Shown in pieces: positions 38,336-48,575 of a DNA stretch of 64,000 bases. The number at the start of each line of letters is the position of its first letter. Position 1 is the first letter of the stretch. The DNA comes from Shewanella sp. ANA-3 (GTDB lineage: Bacteria; Pseudomonadota; Gammaproteobacteria; Enterobacterales; Shewanellaceae). The notes under the pieces are model-generated. The model searched no databases. It saw nothing but the letters and a program-made list of their open reading frames with translations, and was not told where the DNA came from. The translations under genes and the position numbers were made by a program. The stretch covers positions 3,348,001 to 3,412,000 of the forward strand of contig NC_008577.1 of the NCBI RefSeq assembly GCF_000203935.1. Direction: 5' to 3'.

Positions 38336-41300
38336 GCCATACCCCTTCACAGCCTCAATTATCAACCGATGAAAAAGCCGATAAGAGACTGAATAAACGC
38401 TTAAAAGATATGCCGATTGCCATCGTAGGCATGGCGAGTATCTTTGCTAACTCCCGCTATTTGAATAAGTTTTGGGATTTAATTTGCGACAAGATTGATG
38501 CCATTACCGACGTGCCCGAGTCCCACTGGTCGATTGATGACTATTACGATGCGGATAAATCCAAGGCCGATAAGAGCTACTGCAAGCGCGGCGGATTTAT
38601 GCCAGAGGTCGATTTCAATCCGATGGAGTTTGGTCTGCCGCCCAATATTTTAGAACTCACCGACAGTTCACAGTTACTCTCACTGGTCGTCGCCAAGGAA
38701 GTCCTACAGGATGCAAACCTGCCAGACGATTACGACCGCGACCGTATCGGCATCACCCTCGGCATTGGCGGTGGTCAAAAGCTAAGCCATAGCCTCAACG
38801 CGCGCCTGCAATATCCGGTGCTGAAAAAAGTATTTAAAAGCAGTGGCCTGAGCGATGAAGATAGCGAGCTGCTGATCAAAAAATTCCAAGATCAATATGT
38901 CCACTGGGAAGAAAACTCTTTCCCCGGCTCCCTTGGCAACGTGATTGCCGGACGCATCGCCAACCGTTTCGATTTAGGCGGGATGAACTGCGTCGTCGAT
39001 GCCGCCTGCGCCGGCTCGCTTGCCGCCATGCGTATGGCGCTGACCGAACTGACCGAAGGTCGCAGCGACATGATGATCACCGGCGGTGTCTGTACCGACA
39101 ACTCGCCCTATATGTATATGAGTTTCTCAAAGACGCCGGCTTTTACCACCAACGAGCAGATTCAACCCTTCGATATCGACTCTAAGGGCATGATGATTGG
39201 CGAAGGGATCGGCATGGTCGCCTTAAAACGCCTCGACGATGCCGAGCGCGATGGCGACCGTATCTATGCGGTAATCAAAGGCGTTGGCGCCTCATCGGAC
39301 GGTAAATTTAAGAGCATTTATGCGCCGCGTCCCGAAGGCCAAGCCAAGGCATTAGAGCGCGCCTATGATGACGCTGGCTTTGCGCCGCACACCGTTGGCT
39401 TGATTGAAGCCCACGGCACAGGCACAGCCGCAGGCGATGTGGCCGAATTCAATGGCTTAACCTCAGTATTCTCTAAGGATAATGAGCAGTTACAGCATAT
39501 CGCCTTAGGCTCAGTTAAATCTCAGGTCGGTCACACTAAGTCCACCGCGGGCACGGCGGGGGTGATTAAAGCCGCATTGGCGCTGCACCATAAAGTCTTG
39601 CCGCCTACGATCAACGTGAGTCAGCCTAACCCTAAATTAAACATTGCCCACTCGCCTTTTTATCTCAATACCGAGGCGCGCCCTTGGATCCAACGCAGTG
39701 ACGATACGCCACGCCGCGCAGGGATCAGCTCCTTCGGTTTTGGGGGCACTAACTTCCATTTAGTGCTCGAAGAATACCGCCCAGAACACGCGCGCGATGA
39801 CGCCTATCGCCAACGCAGCGTGGCACAAAGCTGGCTGTTTACCGCCGCCGACAAAACCGCGCTGCTGGGCGAGTTAAAAACCGCGCTGCAGCAAGCAACC
39901 GCCGCCAAGGCTGAGCTTTCTCAGGCGCATTTTGTTGCCTTTGCAAAATCCTACGCCCTGCGTGAACTCCCCCCGCAATCGGCCCGTCTTGGCTTTATCG
40001 CCAAGGACTATGTCCAATTACAGGCTCTGTTAACCCAAGCAATAGCGCAGCTAGAATCCAATAGCGCCGAGAGCTGGCAACTACCCACAGGGATAAGTTT
40101 TCGCGCCCAGGCACTGGTCAAGGATAACCACAAGGTCGCGGCCTTATTTGCAGGCCAAGGCTCACAGTACCTGAATATGGGACTGGAAATTGCCAACAAC
40201 TTCCCCGAGCTTCGCCGCCATATCCACACCAGCGATAAAGTGTTTAGCGACCGTGGTGAGGCAACGCTTTCAAGCGTGCTGTACCCAATCCCCGCCTTCG
40301 ATGATGAGTCGAGAAAAGCGCAGGAAAGTGCGTTAACCAATACCCTTTATGCTCAAAGCGCCATCGGCGCGCTCTCTATGGCGCAGTATGCCCTGTTGAC
40401 TCAGGCGGGATTCGCCCCGGATATGCTCGCAGGCCATAGTTTTGGTGAACTCTCGGCCCTGTGCGCCGCTGGCGTGATTTCAGTAGACGACTACATCAAG
40501 CTTGCCTTCGAACGTGGACTGGCAATGGCGCAGTCACCTCAGGATGCCGACTCCAGTAGTGATGCTGGCGTCATGTATGCCGTTATTCTTAAGCAAAAAC
40601 AGGATATTGAGGCTATTAAAGAATCCCTGGCTCAGTTTGACGGCGTCAAGATTGCTAACTACAACTCACCCACTCAGTTGGTAATTGCAGGCGCTACCAC
40701 AGCGACACAACAGGCCGCTAAGGCCATCGGCGAGTTAGGCTTTAAAGCAATTGCCCTGCCCGTTTCTGGCGCCTTCCACACGCCATTGGTTGCCCATGCG
40801 CAAAAGCCCTTTAGCGAAGCTATTGATAAGGCTCAGTTCAACACGCCAAAGATTGCCCTGTATGCCAATGGCACAGGCGAGCTGCATCCCACCGATGCCA
40901 ACGCCATCAAAGCGGCCTTTAAAGATCATATGTTGCAATCGGTGCACTTTAGCAAGCAGCTAGAGGCCATGTATGCCGCTGGCGCACGGGTGTTTGTCGA
41001 GTTCGGCCCGAAAAACATTCTGCAAAAGTTGGCAGAAAATACCCTAGCCGCGCAGTTAAACGAGCTTTGCCTTATCAGCATTAACCCGAATCCTAAAGCC
41101 GACTCCGACAGCCAACTGCGCAGCGCGGCGGTGCAACTGGCGGTCGCAGGGGTAAAACTGGGTGAGATTGACCCTTATCAAGCCGAGCTGATTGCGCCAG
41201 CAACGCCTTCGGCCATGAATATCAAGCTCAACGCGACCAACTACATCAGCCCAGCGACCCGCAACAAAATGGTCGACTCGCTGCAATCGGGCAAAATTAC

Positions 41301-44300
41301 CAGCCGAGTGCAGTATGTGGATCGCATCGTTGAAAAAGTGGTTGAGAAAGTCGTTGAAAAACCCGTGATTGTCGAAAAAATTCTAGAAAAGGTTGTCGAA
41401 GTGGAAAAGCCAGTGGCACAAAATAGCAATACTATTCAACAACAAACGCCTGCACAACCAGCCAGCTTTACCGCTGGACAGGCGAATCAAGATGCCCTGA
41501 GCGCCTTTTTTGCAGCCCAAACCCAGGCCGCACAATTACATCAACAATTTTTAGCGATCCCGCAGCAATACGGCGATACCGTCAGTGCACTGATGGCAGA
41601 GCAAGCCAAAATGGCAAGCCTTGGCATCGCCATTCCGGAGAGCCTGCAACGCTCTATGGAGCTGTTCCACCAGCATCAGGCACAAACCCTAAAGAGCCAT
41701 GCTGAATTTATGCAATTGCAGACCAGCAGCAGCCAAGCGGCATTAGCCCTGCTCGGCCAAAAGCCAGCGCCTCAGGTTCAAGCCCCCATTCAAACCGCAG
41801 CACCAGTGGCGGTAGCGGTGGCAACGCCAGTCGCTCCAGCACAGGCTCCCGTGGTTCAAGCGTTAGCCGCAGAGCCAAAAGCGACTGTTGTGCCCGTGAG
41901 TGAGCCCAAAGTTCAGCAACCTCAAGTAACACAACAAGTAGCACAACCACAAGTGCAAACTGTGGCAGCAGCAACTCGCGCGCTTTCCGAGAAGCCAGTC
42001 GTGCAGCAAATCGAGACCGCCATGATGGCAGTGGTTGCCGATAAAACGGGTTATCCCGTTGAAATGTTAGAACTTGGCATGGATATGGAAGCCGACCTTG
42101 GTATCGATTCTATTAAACGCGTGGAAATTCTAGGCACGGTACAGGACGAGTTACCCAACCTGCCAGAACTGAGTCCAGAAGATCTCGCCGAGTGCCGCAC
42201 CCTAGGGGAAATTGTGGCGCTATTTAGCCAAGCGCTACCTGTAACAGCCGTTACAGCAAGCCCGCAGTCAATTACACAAAGTGCAGTAGCCGCAAGTGCG
42301 GCGGTTTCTAATGATGAAATTGAGCGCACTATGATGGCGGTCGTCGCCGATAAGACCGGCTATCCCGTGGAAATGCTGGAACTGAGCATGGATATGGAAG
42401 CCGACCTTGGGATCGATTCGATTAAACGCGTGGAAATTCTAGGCACAGTGCAGGACGAATTACCCAAGCTGCCAGAACTGAGCCCAGAAGATCTTGCCGA
42501 GTGCCGCACCTTAGGGGAAATTGTGGCGCTGTTTAGCCAAGCGACTCCTGTAACAGCCATTACAGCAAGCCCGCAGTCAATAACACAAACCGCAGTAGCC
42601 ACCAATGCGGCGGTTTCTAATGATGAAATTGAGCGCACTATGATGGCGGTCGTCGCCGACAAGACTGGTTATCCCGTGGAAATGCTGGAACTGAGCATGG
42701 ATATGGAGGCCGACCTTGGTATCGATTCTATTAAGCGCGTGGAAATTCTAGGCACAGTACAAGACGAATTACCCAAGCTACCAGAACTCAGCCCGGAAGA
42801 TCTCGCCGAGTGTCGCACCCTCGGCGAAATTGTGGCGCTATTTAGCCAAGCGACTCCTGTAACAGCTGCGACCACAGTTAGCCATGCAACACAAAATGCA
42901 CTACTCGCAAGTGCAGTAGCTGCAAGCGCGGCGGTTTCGAATGACGCGATTGAACGCACTATGATGGCGGTCGTGGCCGACAAAACGGGCTATCCCGTGG
43001 AAATGCTGGAACTTGGCATGGATATGGAAGCCGACCTTGGGATCGATTCCATTAAGCGCGTGGAAATTCTAGGCACGGTACAAGACGAATTACCCAAGCT
43101 GCCAGAACTGAGCCCAGAAGATCTTGCCGAGTGCCGCACCCTAGGCGAAATTGTGGCGCTCTTTAGCCAAGCGACTCCTGTAACAGCTGCTGCCTCAGTT
43201 AGCTATGCGACACAAAGTGCCGTAGCCTCAAGCGCGGCAGTTTCTAATGACGAGATTGAACGCACTATGATGGCGGTCGTTGCTGATAAGACTGGCTATC
43301 CCGTGGAAATGCTCGAACTGAGCATGGATATGGAAGCCGACCTTGGTATCGACTCCATCAAGCGCGTGGAAATTTTAGGCACAGTACAAGATCAACTGCC
43401 GAACATGCCAGAACTGAGCCCTGAGGATTTAGCCGAGTGTCGAACCTTGGGTGAAATTGTCGCCCTGTATGCTGGTTCGCAATCGTCAAGTGAGTCGCAA
43501 CAGCAAAACCATGCTGCGCCAATTCAAGAGGCAATTGCAGAAACAGTTGAGGACACCATCGACCTGCCGCCCCATAGTGAGGTGATGCTAAAAAAGTTGC
43601 CAGCGGCGGCTGAGTTAGCGCGCATCATAGCAACTAGCGATGTTCAACTGACGGCAAACAGTTACGTCGTTATCGGCGACGATGGCCACAACGCGGGGGT
43701 GATTGCCGAAAAGCTTCACGCCCAAGGCGTTAAGGTCGCGGTTGTACGCTCACCGAAAACAGTTGTGACCAGCGCATCGCCACTCGATAGCCATATTGCC
43801 AGCTTCACGCTGGAGGCGATTGATGATGAAAGCATTTGTGAGGTCATCAATCAGATTGAAGCGCTTGGCCAAATCGCCGGTTTTATTCATCTGCAGCCAC
43901 AGCATAAGTCCGTTGCCGATAAAGGTGCTGGCTTAGTGCTGGCAGACGAAGCCAAAGCTTCGGTCGAGCAAGCCTTCTTGTTTGCCAAGCACTTACAACC
44001 GCTTTTAACGGAGCGCGACCACTGCCGCTTTGTCACCGTCAGCCGTATCGACGGCGGCTTTGGCTATATCGGTATGGACGAGTCGGCAGGCGCTCTTATT
44101 AGCCAGAGTGAACTCAACCAAGCGGCGCTCTCTGGACTCACTAAAACCTTAAATCACGAGTGGCCGGGAGTGGTCTGCCGCGCACTGGATATCGCGCCAA
44201 ACTTAGATGCCAAAACGGTCGCCAATGCGGTAGTGCAGGAATACTACCTCCAAGATGCGCCGGTCGAAGTCGGTATTGATAGCGAGCTTGAGCGAGCAAC

Positions 44301-46206
44301 CTTAGTCGCGGGCAATGCCGTACTTCGCCGCAGTGGCGCGTCTCTCTCGTCTGCGGACAAAATCCTCGTCACAGGCGGCGCTAAGGGCGTTACCTTCGAG
44401 TGCGCCTTAAGTTTAGCGAAACGCTGCAAGGCCCATTTTATCCTCGCGGGTCGCAGCGCCCATCAAGCAATTCCCGCTTGGGCTCAGGGTAAAAATCGCA
44501 ACGAGCTGAAAGCCGCGGCCATTGCACATCTGCAAAGCCTGGGTGATAAACCCACACCAAAACAAGTGGATGCCTTAGTTTGGCCAGTACAAAGCAGCCT
44601 TGAAATCAGCCATGCCTTGCAGGCCTTTGAAGCAGTTGGCGCCAGCGCCGAATACTTAAGCTTGGATGTGAATGACCCGGCAGCTATTGCCAGCACTATT
44701 GCGCCAATCAGCGCCCTATCGCCCATCACGGGGATTATCCACGGCGCGGGTGTACTTGCCGATAAACATATTCAAGACAAAACCTTAAGCGAACTTGAAC
44801 GTGTTTATGGCACTAAGGTGACCGGACTTAACAATCTGCTGTCGGCACTGGATCTTAGCCAGTTAACGCTCATCGCCCTGTTCTCTTCGGCGGCGGGTTT
44901 TTACGGCAATACTGGCCAGAGCGACTATGCCATGTCTAACGACATTCTCAATAAGGCTGCGCTACAACTTGCGCAGCAATTGCCACAGGCCAAGGTGATG
45001 AGCTTTGACTGGGGTCCTTGGGATGGCGGCATGGTCAATCCTGCGCTGAAAAAAATGTTTATCGACCGCGGGGTTTATGTCATTCCACTCAAAGCCGGTG
45101 CCGAGTTATTTGCCAGCCAATTATTGAGTGATACAGGGGCGCAGCTGTTGGTCGGAACCGATATGCAGGGCAATACCGCCAATGCTGTTGAAGCTGCATC
45201 AGCAAAAAAGCCTGAAGCGGATCTAACCACGGCGTTAGATCCGCAGCCTATGGCCCAAACTGTGCCACAGAGTATTCGCGTCATGCGCAGCCTCGACCCT
45301 AAACGCATGAGCTTTATTGAGGATCATTGCATCAATGGTCATGCGGTATTGCCGACGGTGTGCGCCATCGATTGGATGCGTGAGGCTGCCAAGGCCCATT
45401 TAGGTAAGGCGGTGAGTGTCAGCGATTATCGACTGCTCAAGGGGATCATCTTCGATGAGGCGCTGCTTGCACGCGATGCGCCTATTGAGCTCGAATTGAT
45501 GCTCACGCCGCTTGCTGACGCTACACAACAATCGACTGAGGCGTTAGCCGCGCTGATCAGCTTTGAAGGTCGCCCGCAATACCAGGCGGTATTAGTGGCG
45601 CAGACGGATGATATGCCAGACGCGCAGCGTTTCGAGGTTGGCGAGTTGCATTCTCTGATGGAGGAGATAACGCAGCAACCCGCTATCGCGAATCGCGAGT
45701 CGCTCTACAGCGATGGCACGCTGTTCCATGGCCCAAGACTGCAAGGCATAAGCGAAGTGCTCGCCTTTGATGACCAGCAGCTTATCGCTAAGGTTGCACT
45801 GCCAGCGTTGGCCTTGGACGACTGCGGCGAGTTTGCGCCAGATCTTGAGGATAAAGGCACACAACCCTTTGCCGAAGATCTGTTATTGCAGGCCATGCTC
45901 GTGTGGGCGCGCCTTAAATATCAAGCGGCAAGCTTACCCAGTGCCATTGGCGAGTTCGTGTCCTATTCGCCCTTAGGTTTTGGCGAGAAGGCGGTATTAG
46001 TGCTGGATGTTATCAAGCATTCGTCCCGAACACTTGAAGCCAATATTGCCCTCTATCATCAAGATGGCCGACTAAGCTGCGAGATGAAACGGGCCAAGGT
46101 TACTGTCAGTAAGACGCTCAACCAAGCGTTTTTGGCCAATAAACCTCAGCAACCAATGCAAGTGCAGGCAGTCGCCCAAAGCACGGCCGAGGTAAGTGTT
46201 AAGTGA
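38332..46206 (+). CDS. pfaA: Polyunsaturated fatty acid synthase subunit PfaA
   Basis: The largest subunit of the EPA-type synthase, 2624 residues. Domains: ketosynthase (about 25-490; active Cys226 in DAACAGS, His in EAHGTGTAAG and QVGHTKSTAG); malonyl-CoA acyltransferase (about 600-910; Ser703 in AGHSFGELS); a low-complexity linker with VEKVVEKVVEK (about 992-1030); five ACPs (phosphopantetheine Ser at 1260, 1363, 1466, 1573, 1675, each GIDSIKR); ketoreductase (about 2005-2320; TGGAKGVTFECA and SSAAGFYGNTGQSDYAMSN); and a polyketide-type dehydratase (about 2325-2600; HCINGHAVLPT). Its ATG overlaps the pfaR stop by 4 bp and its stop overlaps pfaB. All core catalytic motifs look intact. Confidence 0.97.
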   Translation: MSHTPSQPQLSTDEKADKRLNKRLKDMPIAIVGMASIFANSRYLNKFWDLICDKIDAITDVPESHWSIDDYYDADKSKADKSYCKRGGFMPEVDFNPMEFGLPPNILELTDSSQLLSLVVAKEVLQDANLPDDYDRDRIGITLGIGGGQKLSHSLNARLQYPVLKKVFKSSGLSDEDSELLIKKFQDQYVHWEENSFPGSLGNVIAGRIANRFDLGGMNCVVDAACAGSLAAMRMALTELTEGRSDMMITGGVCTDNSPYMYMSFSKTPAFTTNEQIQPFDIDSKGMMIGEGIGMVALKRLDDAERDGDRIYAVIKGVGASSDGKFKSIYAPRPEGQAKALERAYDDAGFAPHTVGLIEAHGTGTAAGDVAEFNGLTSVFSKDNEQLQHIALGSVKSQVGHTKSTAGTAGVIKAALALHHKVLPPTINVSQPNPKLNIAHSPFYLNTEARPWIQRSDDTPRRAGISSFGFGGTNFHLVLEEYRPEHARDDAYRQRSVAQSWLFTAADKTALLGELKTALQQATAAKAELSQAHFVAFAKSYALRELPPQSARLGFIAKDYVQLQALLTQAIAQLESNSAESWQLPTGISFRAQALVKDNHKVAALFAGQGSQYLNMGLEIANNFPELRRHIHTSDKVFSDRGEATLSSVLYPIPAFDDESRKAQESALTNTLYAQSAIGALSMAQYALLTQAGFAPDMLAGHSFGELSALCAAGVISVDDYIKLAFERGLAMAQSPQDADSSSDAGVMYAVILKQKQDIEAIKESLAQFDGVKIANYNSPTQLVIAGATTATQQAAKAIGELGFKAIALPVSGAFHTPLVAHAQKPFSEAIDKAQFNTPKIALYANGTGELHPTDANAIKAAFKDHMLQSVHFSKQLEAMYAAGARVFVEFGPKNILQKLAENTLAAQLNELCLISINPNPKADSDSQLRSAAVQLAVAGVKLGEIDPYQAELIAPATPSAMNIKLNATNYISPATRNKMVDSLQSGKITSRVQYVDRIVEKVVEKVVEKPVIVEKILEKVVEVEKPVAQNSNTIQQQTPAQPASFTAGQANQDALSAFFAAQTQAAQLHQQFLAIPQQYGDTVSALMAEQAKMASLGIAIPESLQRSMELFHQHQAQTLKSHAEFMQLQTSSSQAALALLGQKPAPQVQAPIQTAAPVAVAVATPVAPAQAPVVQALAAEPKATVVPVSEPKVQQPQVTQQVAQPQVQTVAAATRALSEKPVVQQIETAMMAVVADKTGYPVEMLELGMDMEADLGIDSIKRVEILGTVQDELPNLPELSPEDLAECRTLGEIVALFSQALPVTAVTASPQSITQSAVAASAAVSNDEIERTMMAVVADKTGYPVEMLELSMDMEADLGIDSIKRVEILGTVQDELPKLPELSPEDLAECRTLGEIVALFSQATPVTAITASPQSITQTAVATNAAVSNDEIERTMMAVVADKTGYPVEMLELSMDMEADLGIDSIKRVEILGTVQDELPKLPELSPEDLAECRTLGEIVALFSQATPVTAATTVSHATQNALLASAVAASAAVSNDAIERTMMAVVADKTGYPVEMLELGMDMEADLGIDSIKRVEILGTVQDELPKLPELSPEDLAECRTLGEIVALFSQATPVTAAASVSYATQSAVASSAAVSNDEIERTMMAVVADKTGYPVEMLELSMDMEADLGIDSIKRVEILGTVQDQLPNMPELSPEDLAECRTLGEIVALYAGSQSSSESQQQNHAAPIQEAIAETVEDTIDLPPHSEVMLKKLPAAAELARIIATSDVQLTANSYVVIGDDGHNAGVIAEKLHAQGVKVAVVRSPKTVVTSASPLDSHIASFTLEAIDDESICEVINQIEALGQIAGFIHLQPQHKSVADKGAGLVLADEAKASVEQAFLFAKHLQPLLTERDHCRFVTVSRIDGGFGYIGMDESAGALISQSELNQAALSGLTKTLNHEWPGVVCRALDIAPNLDAKTVANAVVQEYYLQDAPVEVGIDSELERATLVAGNAVLRRSGASLSSADKILVTGGAKGVTFECALSLAKRCKAHFILAGRSAHQAIPAWAQGKNRNELKAAAIAHLQSLGDKPTPKQVDALVWPVQSSLEISHALQAFEAVGASAEYLSLDVNDPAAIASTIAPISALSPITGIIHGAGVLADKHIQDKTLSELERVYGTKVTGLNNLLSALDLSQLTLIALFSSAAGFYGNTGQSDYAMSNDILNKAALQLAQQLPQAKVMSFDWGPWDGGMVNPALKKMFIDRGVYVIPLKAGAELFASQLLSDTGAQLLVGTDMQGNTANAVEAASAKKPEADLTTALDPQPMAQTVPQSIRVMRSLDPKRMSFIEDHCINGHAVLPTVCAIDWMREAAKAHLGKAVSVSDYRLLKGIIFDEALLARDAPIELELMLTPLADATQQSTEALAALISFEGRPQYQAVLVAQTDDMPDAQRFEVGELHSLMEEITQQPAIANRESLYSDGTLFHGPRLQGISEVLAFDDQQLIAKVALPALALDDCGEFAPDLEDKGTQPFAEDLLLQAMLVWARLKYQAASLPSAIGEFVSYSPLGFGEKAVLVLDVIKHSSRTLEANIALYHQDGRLSCEMKRAKVTVSKTLNQAFLANKPQQPMQVQAVAQSTAEVSVK
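42010..43462 (+). repeat. Five tandem ACP-encoding repeats within pfaA
   Basis: Near-identical units of ~309 bp (306-321 bp), one ACP domain each, with serine codons at 42109, 42418, 42727, 43048 and 43354. The core (MMAVVADKTGYPVEMLEL and DMEADLGIDSIKRVEILGTV) barely varies, while Ala/Thr/Ser/Val-rich linkers vary. Units 2 and 3 are closest, including linker and length. Such repeats can expand or contract by recombination. Confidence 0.97.
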
Positions 46207-48575
46207 CACTCGACCCAAGCGCACATGCCGCATTAAGCAATGCGACATTAAACAGTCCGCCTCCCAATGCCAAGCCACTGCGAATTGCCGTATGGCTTGG
46301 TGATGGGTGGATGCAGAGTGTGCTTAGCCATACTCAAACTGATGCCACTGCGCTGCAACGCTTGCTGGCCTCTCGGGTGCGACTTAATGTCGAAGATAAG
46401 CCATTAACCAATGAGTCGACAGATGATCCAACCTTAGTTGGCTTACTCAGCGAGCAGCTCGCCCATATTGCGCAAAAACAACTTGTTGAAATTCGCTTTG
46501 AATATCAGCAGCAAGTCCGTTGCCTGTATCTGCTCAATGGGCTGCTTGCCGCACAATTACATCTGCATGCCGAGGCTTATATTTCAGCATTAGCGCAAAT
46601 CCAAGCTGAAACCGCCGAAGAAACAAATACAAATACTATCAATACAAATACAGTCGAGCGCTGCTTAAACAGCGCTTTTACCTTGGCGAAACGCGATTGT
46701 GCTCAGGCGGTTAATAGCTACGCGCAGGCAGGCAATCTTGCCAGTCAGTTGAATGTATTAGCTCAAGCGGTTGAGGCATTTAGTCATCGAACGCTAGCAG
46801 GTATGACACCAATGCTTGACGCGACTGATGCAGCACAACTTGCTGAACAATACGCTGAACTGGGCGCTGAAAAGCCCGTAAAAACCGCGCAGAACGGCTA
46901 TTGGTTTACCAAGCCCCATCAGGCAAGGGTGTTAAGCCTAAATCTCTTGGGTAATATCTTGGGTAAGCCCCCTCAAGCGAGCACTGCCCAAAGCCTTATC
47001 TTGACCCAAGGCACTCGGCTTATCCCTCAGCCATTGCTCAATGCCAATAGGCTTTTTATTCCCATTAGCGGTAATACGCTTGAGTCGTTAACGGCAAAGC
47101 TATCGCAACTCATTGATTCATTAGATTTATCGGCAAGCCTTCCCGATACAGATTGGCTCAGCAGCCAAGGCAGTGATTGGTTTAAGCGCTATCAAGCAAA
47201 GGATACATTGGCATTAGTACTTATGGCAGGCTCCCTTGAGGAGTTAATGCAAGAAGCCAAGGCGATGCGCGCTTATATTGAAAAGACGCAACAGACTCCA
47301 GCGCCAATGACAACGCCATCGGCCAATCTAGCCTTTAAAACTCCTTCGGGCAGCTATTATACGCCAACGCCCCTCGGCGATACGGGCTTAACCTTTGTCT
47401 ACCCCGGCGTCGGCACGGTTTACCCGAATATGTTCAGTGACTTACATGGCTATTTCCCTGAACTTTATCGCGAGCTTGAACGTGAAGGGGATTTAGCCGC
47501 CATGCTGCAGGCCGAGGCGATTTACCACAGCGCTGCTTATGCCAAAAGTACTGTTGATGCAAAAGACGCGGCAGAGATGAGCTTAAGCCAGCTTGCGATT
47601 AGCGGTGTTGGCGCCAGTTACCTATTTAGTCGGCTGTTAACTCGAATCTTTAATATCCAACCGCAACTCGCTCTGGGCTATTCCATGGGTGAAGCGGCCA
47701 TGTGGGCAAGTTTGGATATCTGGCAAACGCCACATGCCCTGATTAACGCCACCCAAAACAGCGCCATCTTCAATCAGGAGATTTCAGGCCCACTGCTTGC
47801 GGTGCGCCGCGATTGGCAGTTGAGTGAAGATGCTCCGCTGGTGTGGAATAGCTTTTTAGTGCGCGCCTCTCGCGCCGAAATTAATGCCCTGCTCCCTGAT
47901 TTTCCACGGGTTTATCTGGCGATTGAACAGGGTGATACCTGTATTATCGCGGGCTGCGAAACAAGCTGCTTACAACTCCTTAAAAGGCTGAATAAGCGTG
48001 GCATTGCCAGCAATAAAGTCACCGCCATGCATACCCCGCCCTCGCAGTCACAGCACAGTGCTATCCAAAGGTTTTATACCTTGGGCTTAAAGGCGAATGC
48101 CTGCGAGACTCAGGTGCGTTTTATTAGCGCGGCGCAGCAAAGCGCCGTCAGTATCGACAGCCAAAGCATTGCCAAGAGTATTGCCGATACCTTTTGTGCG
48201 CCGCTTAATTTTACCGCGCTGATTAACACCGCCTATAACCAAGGTGCGCGCTTATTTGTTGAGGTGGGCGCCGATCGGCAAACCAGCACACTTATCGATA
48301 AAATCGGCCGCCAACTTGAGTTGGGTGCCGATGGCACTCAAACACAGGGGCAACCGATATTAGCAATGGCATGTAATGCCAAGGGCAGCGATACGATCAC
48401 TTGCTTACTCAAATGCTTAGCTCAACTTATCAGCCATAGAGTGCCACTCTCCCTTGCGCCGCTTATGCCTCAATCGGCAGATAAGGCTAGAGCGAAAACG
48501 ATAGCGCCACATTCTGCCAGCGCCAGCGCATTAGGCCATTTTTCAAACGTATTCCAAGAAGGAGAACCCCTTTGA
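46203..48575 (+). CDS. pfaB: PUFA synthase subunit PfaB (acyltransferase)
   Basis: PfaB is the acyltransferase subunit and is thought to influence the final product (EPA versus other PUFA). The 790-residue protein begins at GTG 46203 within GTGA, overlapping the pfaA stop. The N-terminal half (about 1-390) is poorly conserved and looks like a degenerate ketosynthase-like region. The C-terminal half holds the acyltransferase, with LGYSMGEAAMWAS (Ser494) and EVGADRQTSTLI near 690. Its stop TGA overlaps the pfaC start. Confidence 0.94.
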   Translation: MTLDPSAHAALSNATLNSPPPNAKPLRIAVWLGDGWMQSVLSHTQTDATALQRLLASRVRLNVEDKPLTNESTDDPTLVGLLSEQLAHIAQKQLVEIRFEYQQQVRCLYLLNGLLAAQLHLHAEAYISALAQIQAETAEETNTNTINTNTVERCLNSAFTLAKRDCAQAVNSYAQAGNLASQLNVLAQAVEAFSHRTLAGMTPMLDATDAAQLAEQYAELGAEKPVKTAQNGYWFTKPHQARVLSLNLLGNILGKPPQASTAQSLILTQGTRLIPQPLLNANRLFIPISGNTLESLTAKLSQLIDSLDLSASLPDTDWLSSQGSDWFKRYQAKDTLALVLMAGSLEELMQEAKAMRAYIEKTQQTPAPMTTPSANLAFKTPSGSYYTPTPLGDTGLTFVYPGVGTVYPNMFSDLHGYFPELYRELEREGDLAAMLQAEAIYHSAAYAKSTVDAKDAAEMSLSQLAISGVGASYLFSRLLTRIFNIQPQLALGYSMGEAAMWASLDIWQTPHALINATQNSAIFNQEISGPLLAVRRDWQLSEDAPLVWNSFLVRASRAEINALLPDFPRVYLAIEQGDTCIIAGCETSCLQLLKRLNKRGIASNKVTAMHTPPSQSQHSAIQRFYTLGLKANACETQVRFISAAQQSAVSIDSQSIAKSIADTFCAPLNFTALINTAYNQGARLFVEVGADRQTSTLIDKIGRQLELGADGTQTQGQPILAMACNAKGSDTITCLLKCLAQLISHRVPLSLAPLMPQSADKARAKTIAPHSASASALGHFSNVFQEGEPL

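Noticed and set aside
42051..42983. Three similar minus-strand frames opposite the ACP repeats
   Set aside because: They repeat with the ACP units because they are the mirror of the same conserved codons; they have no start context.
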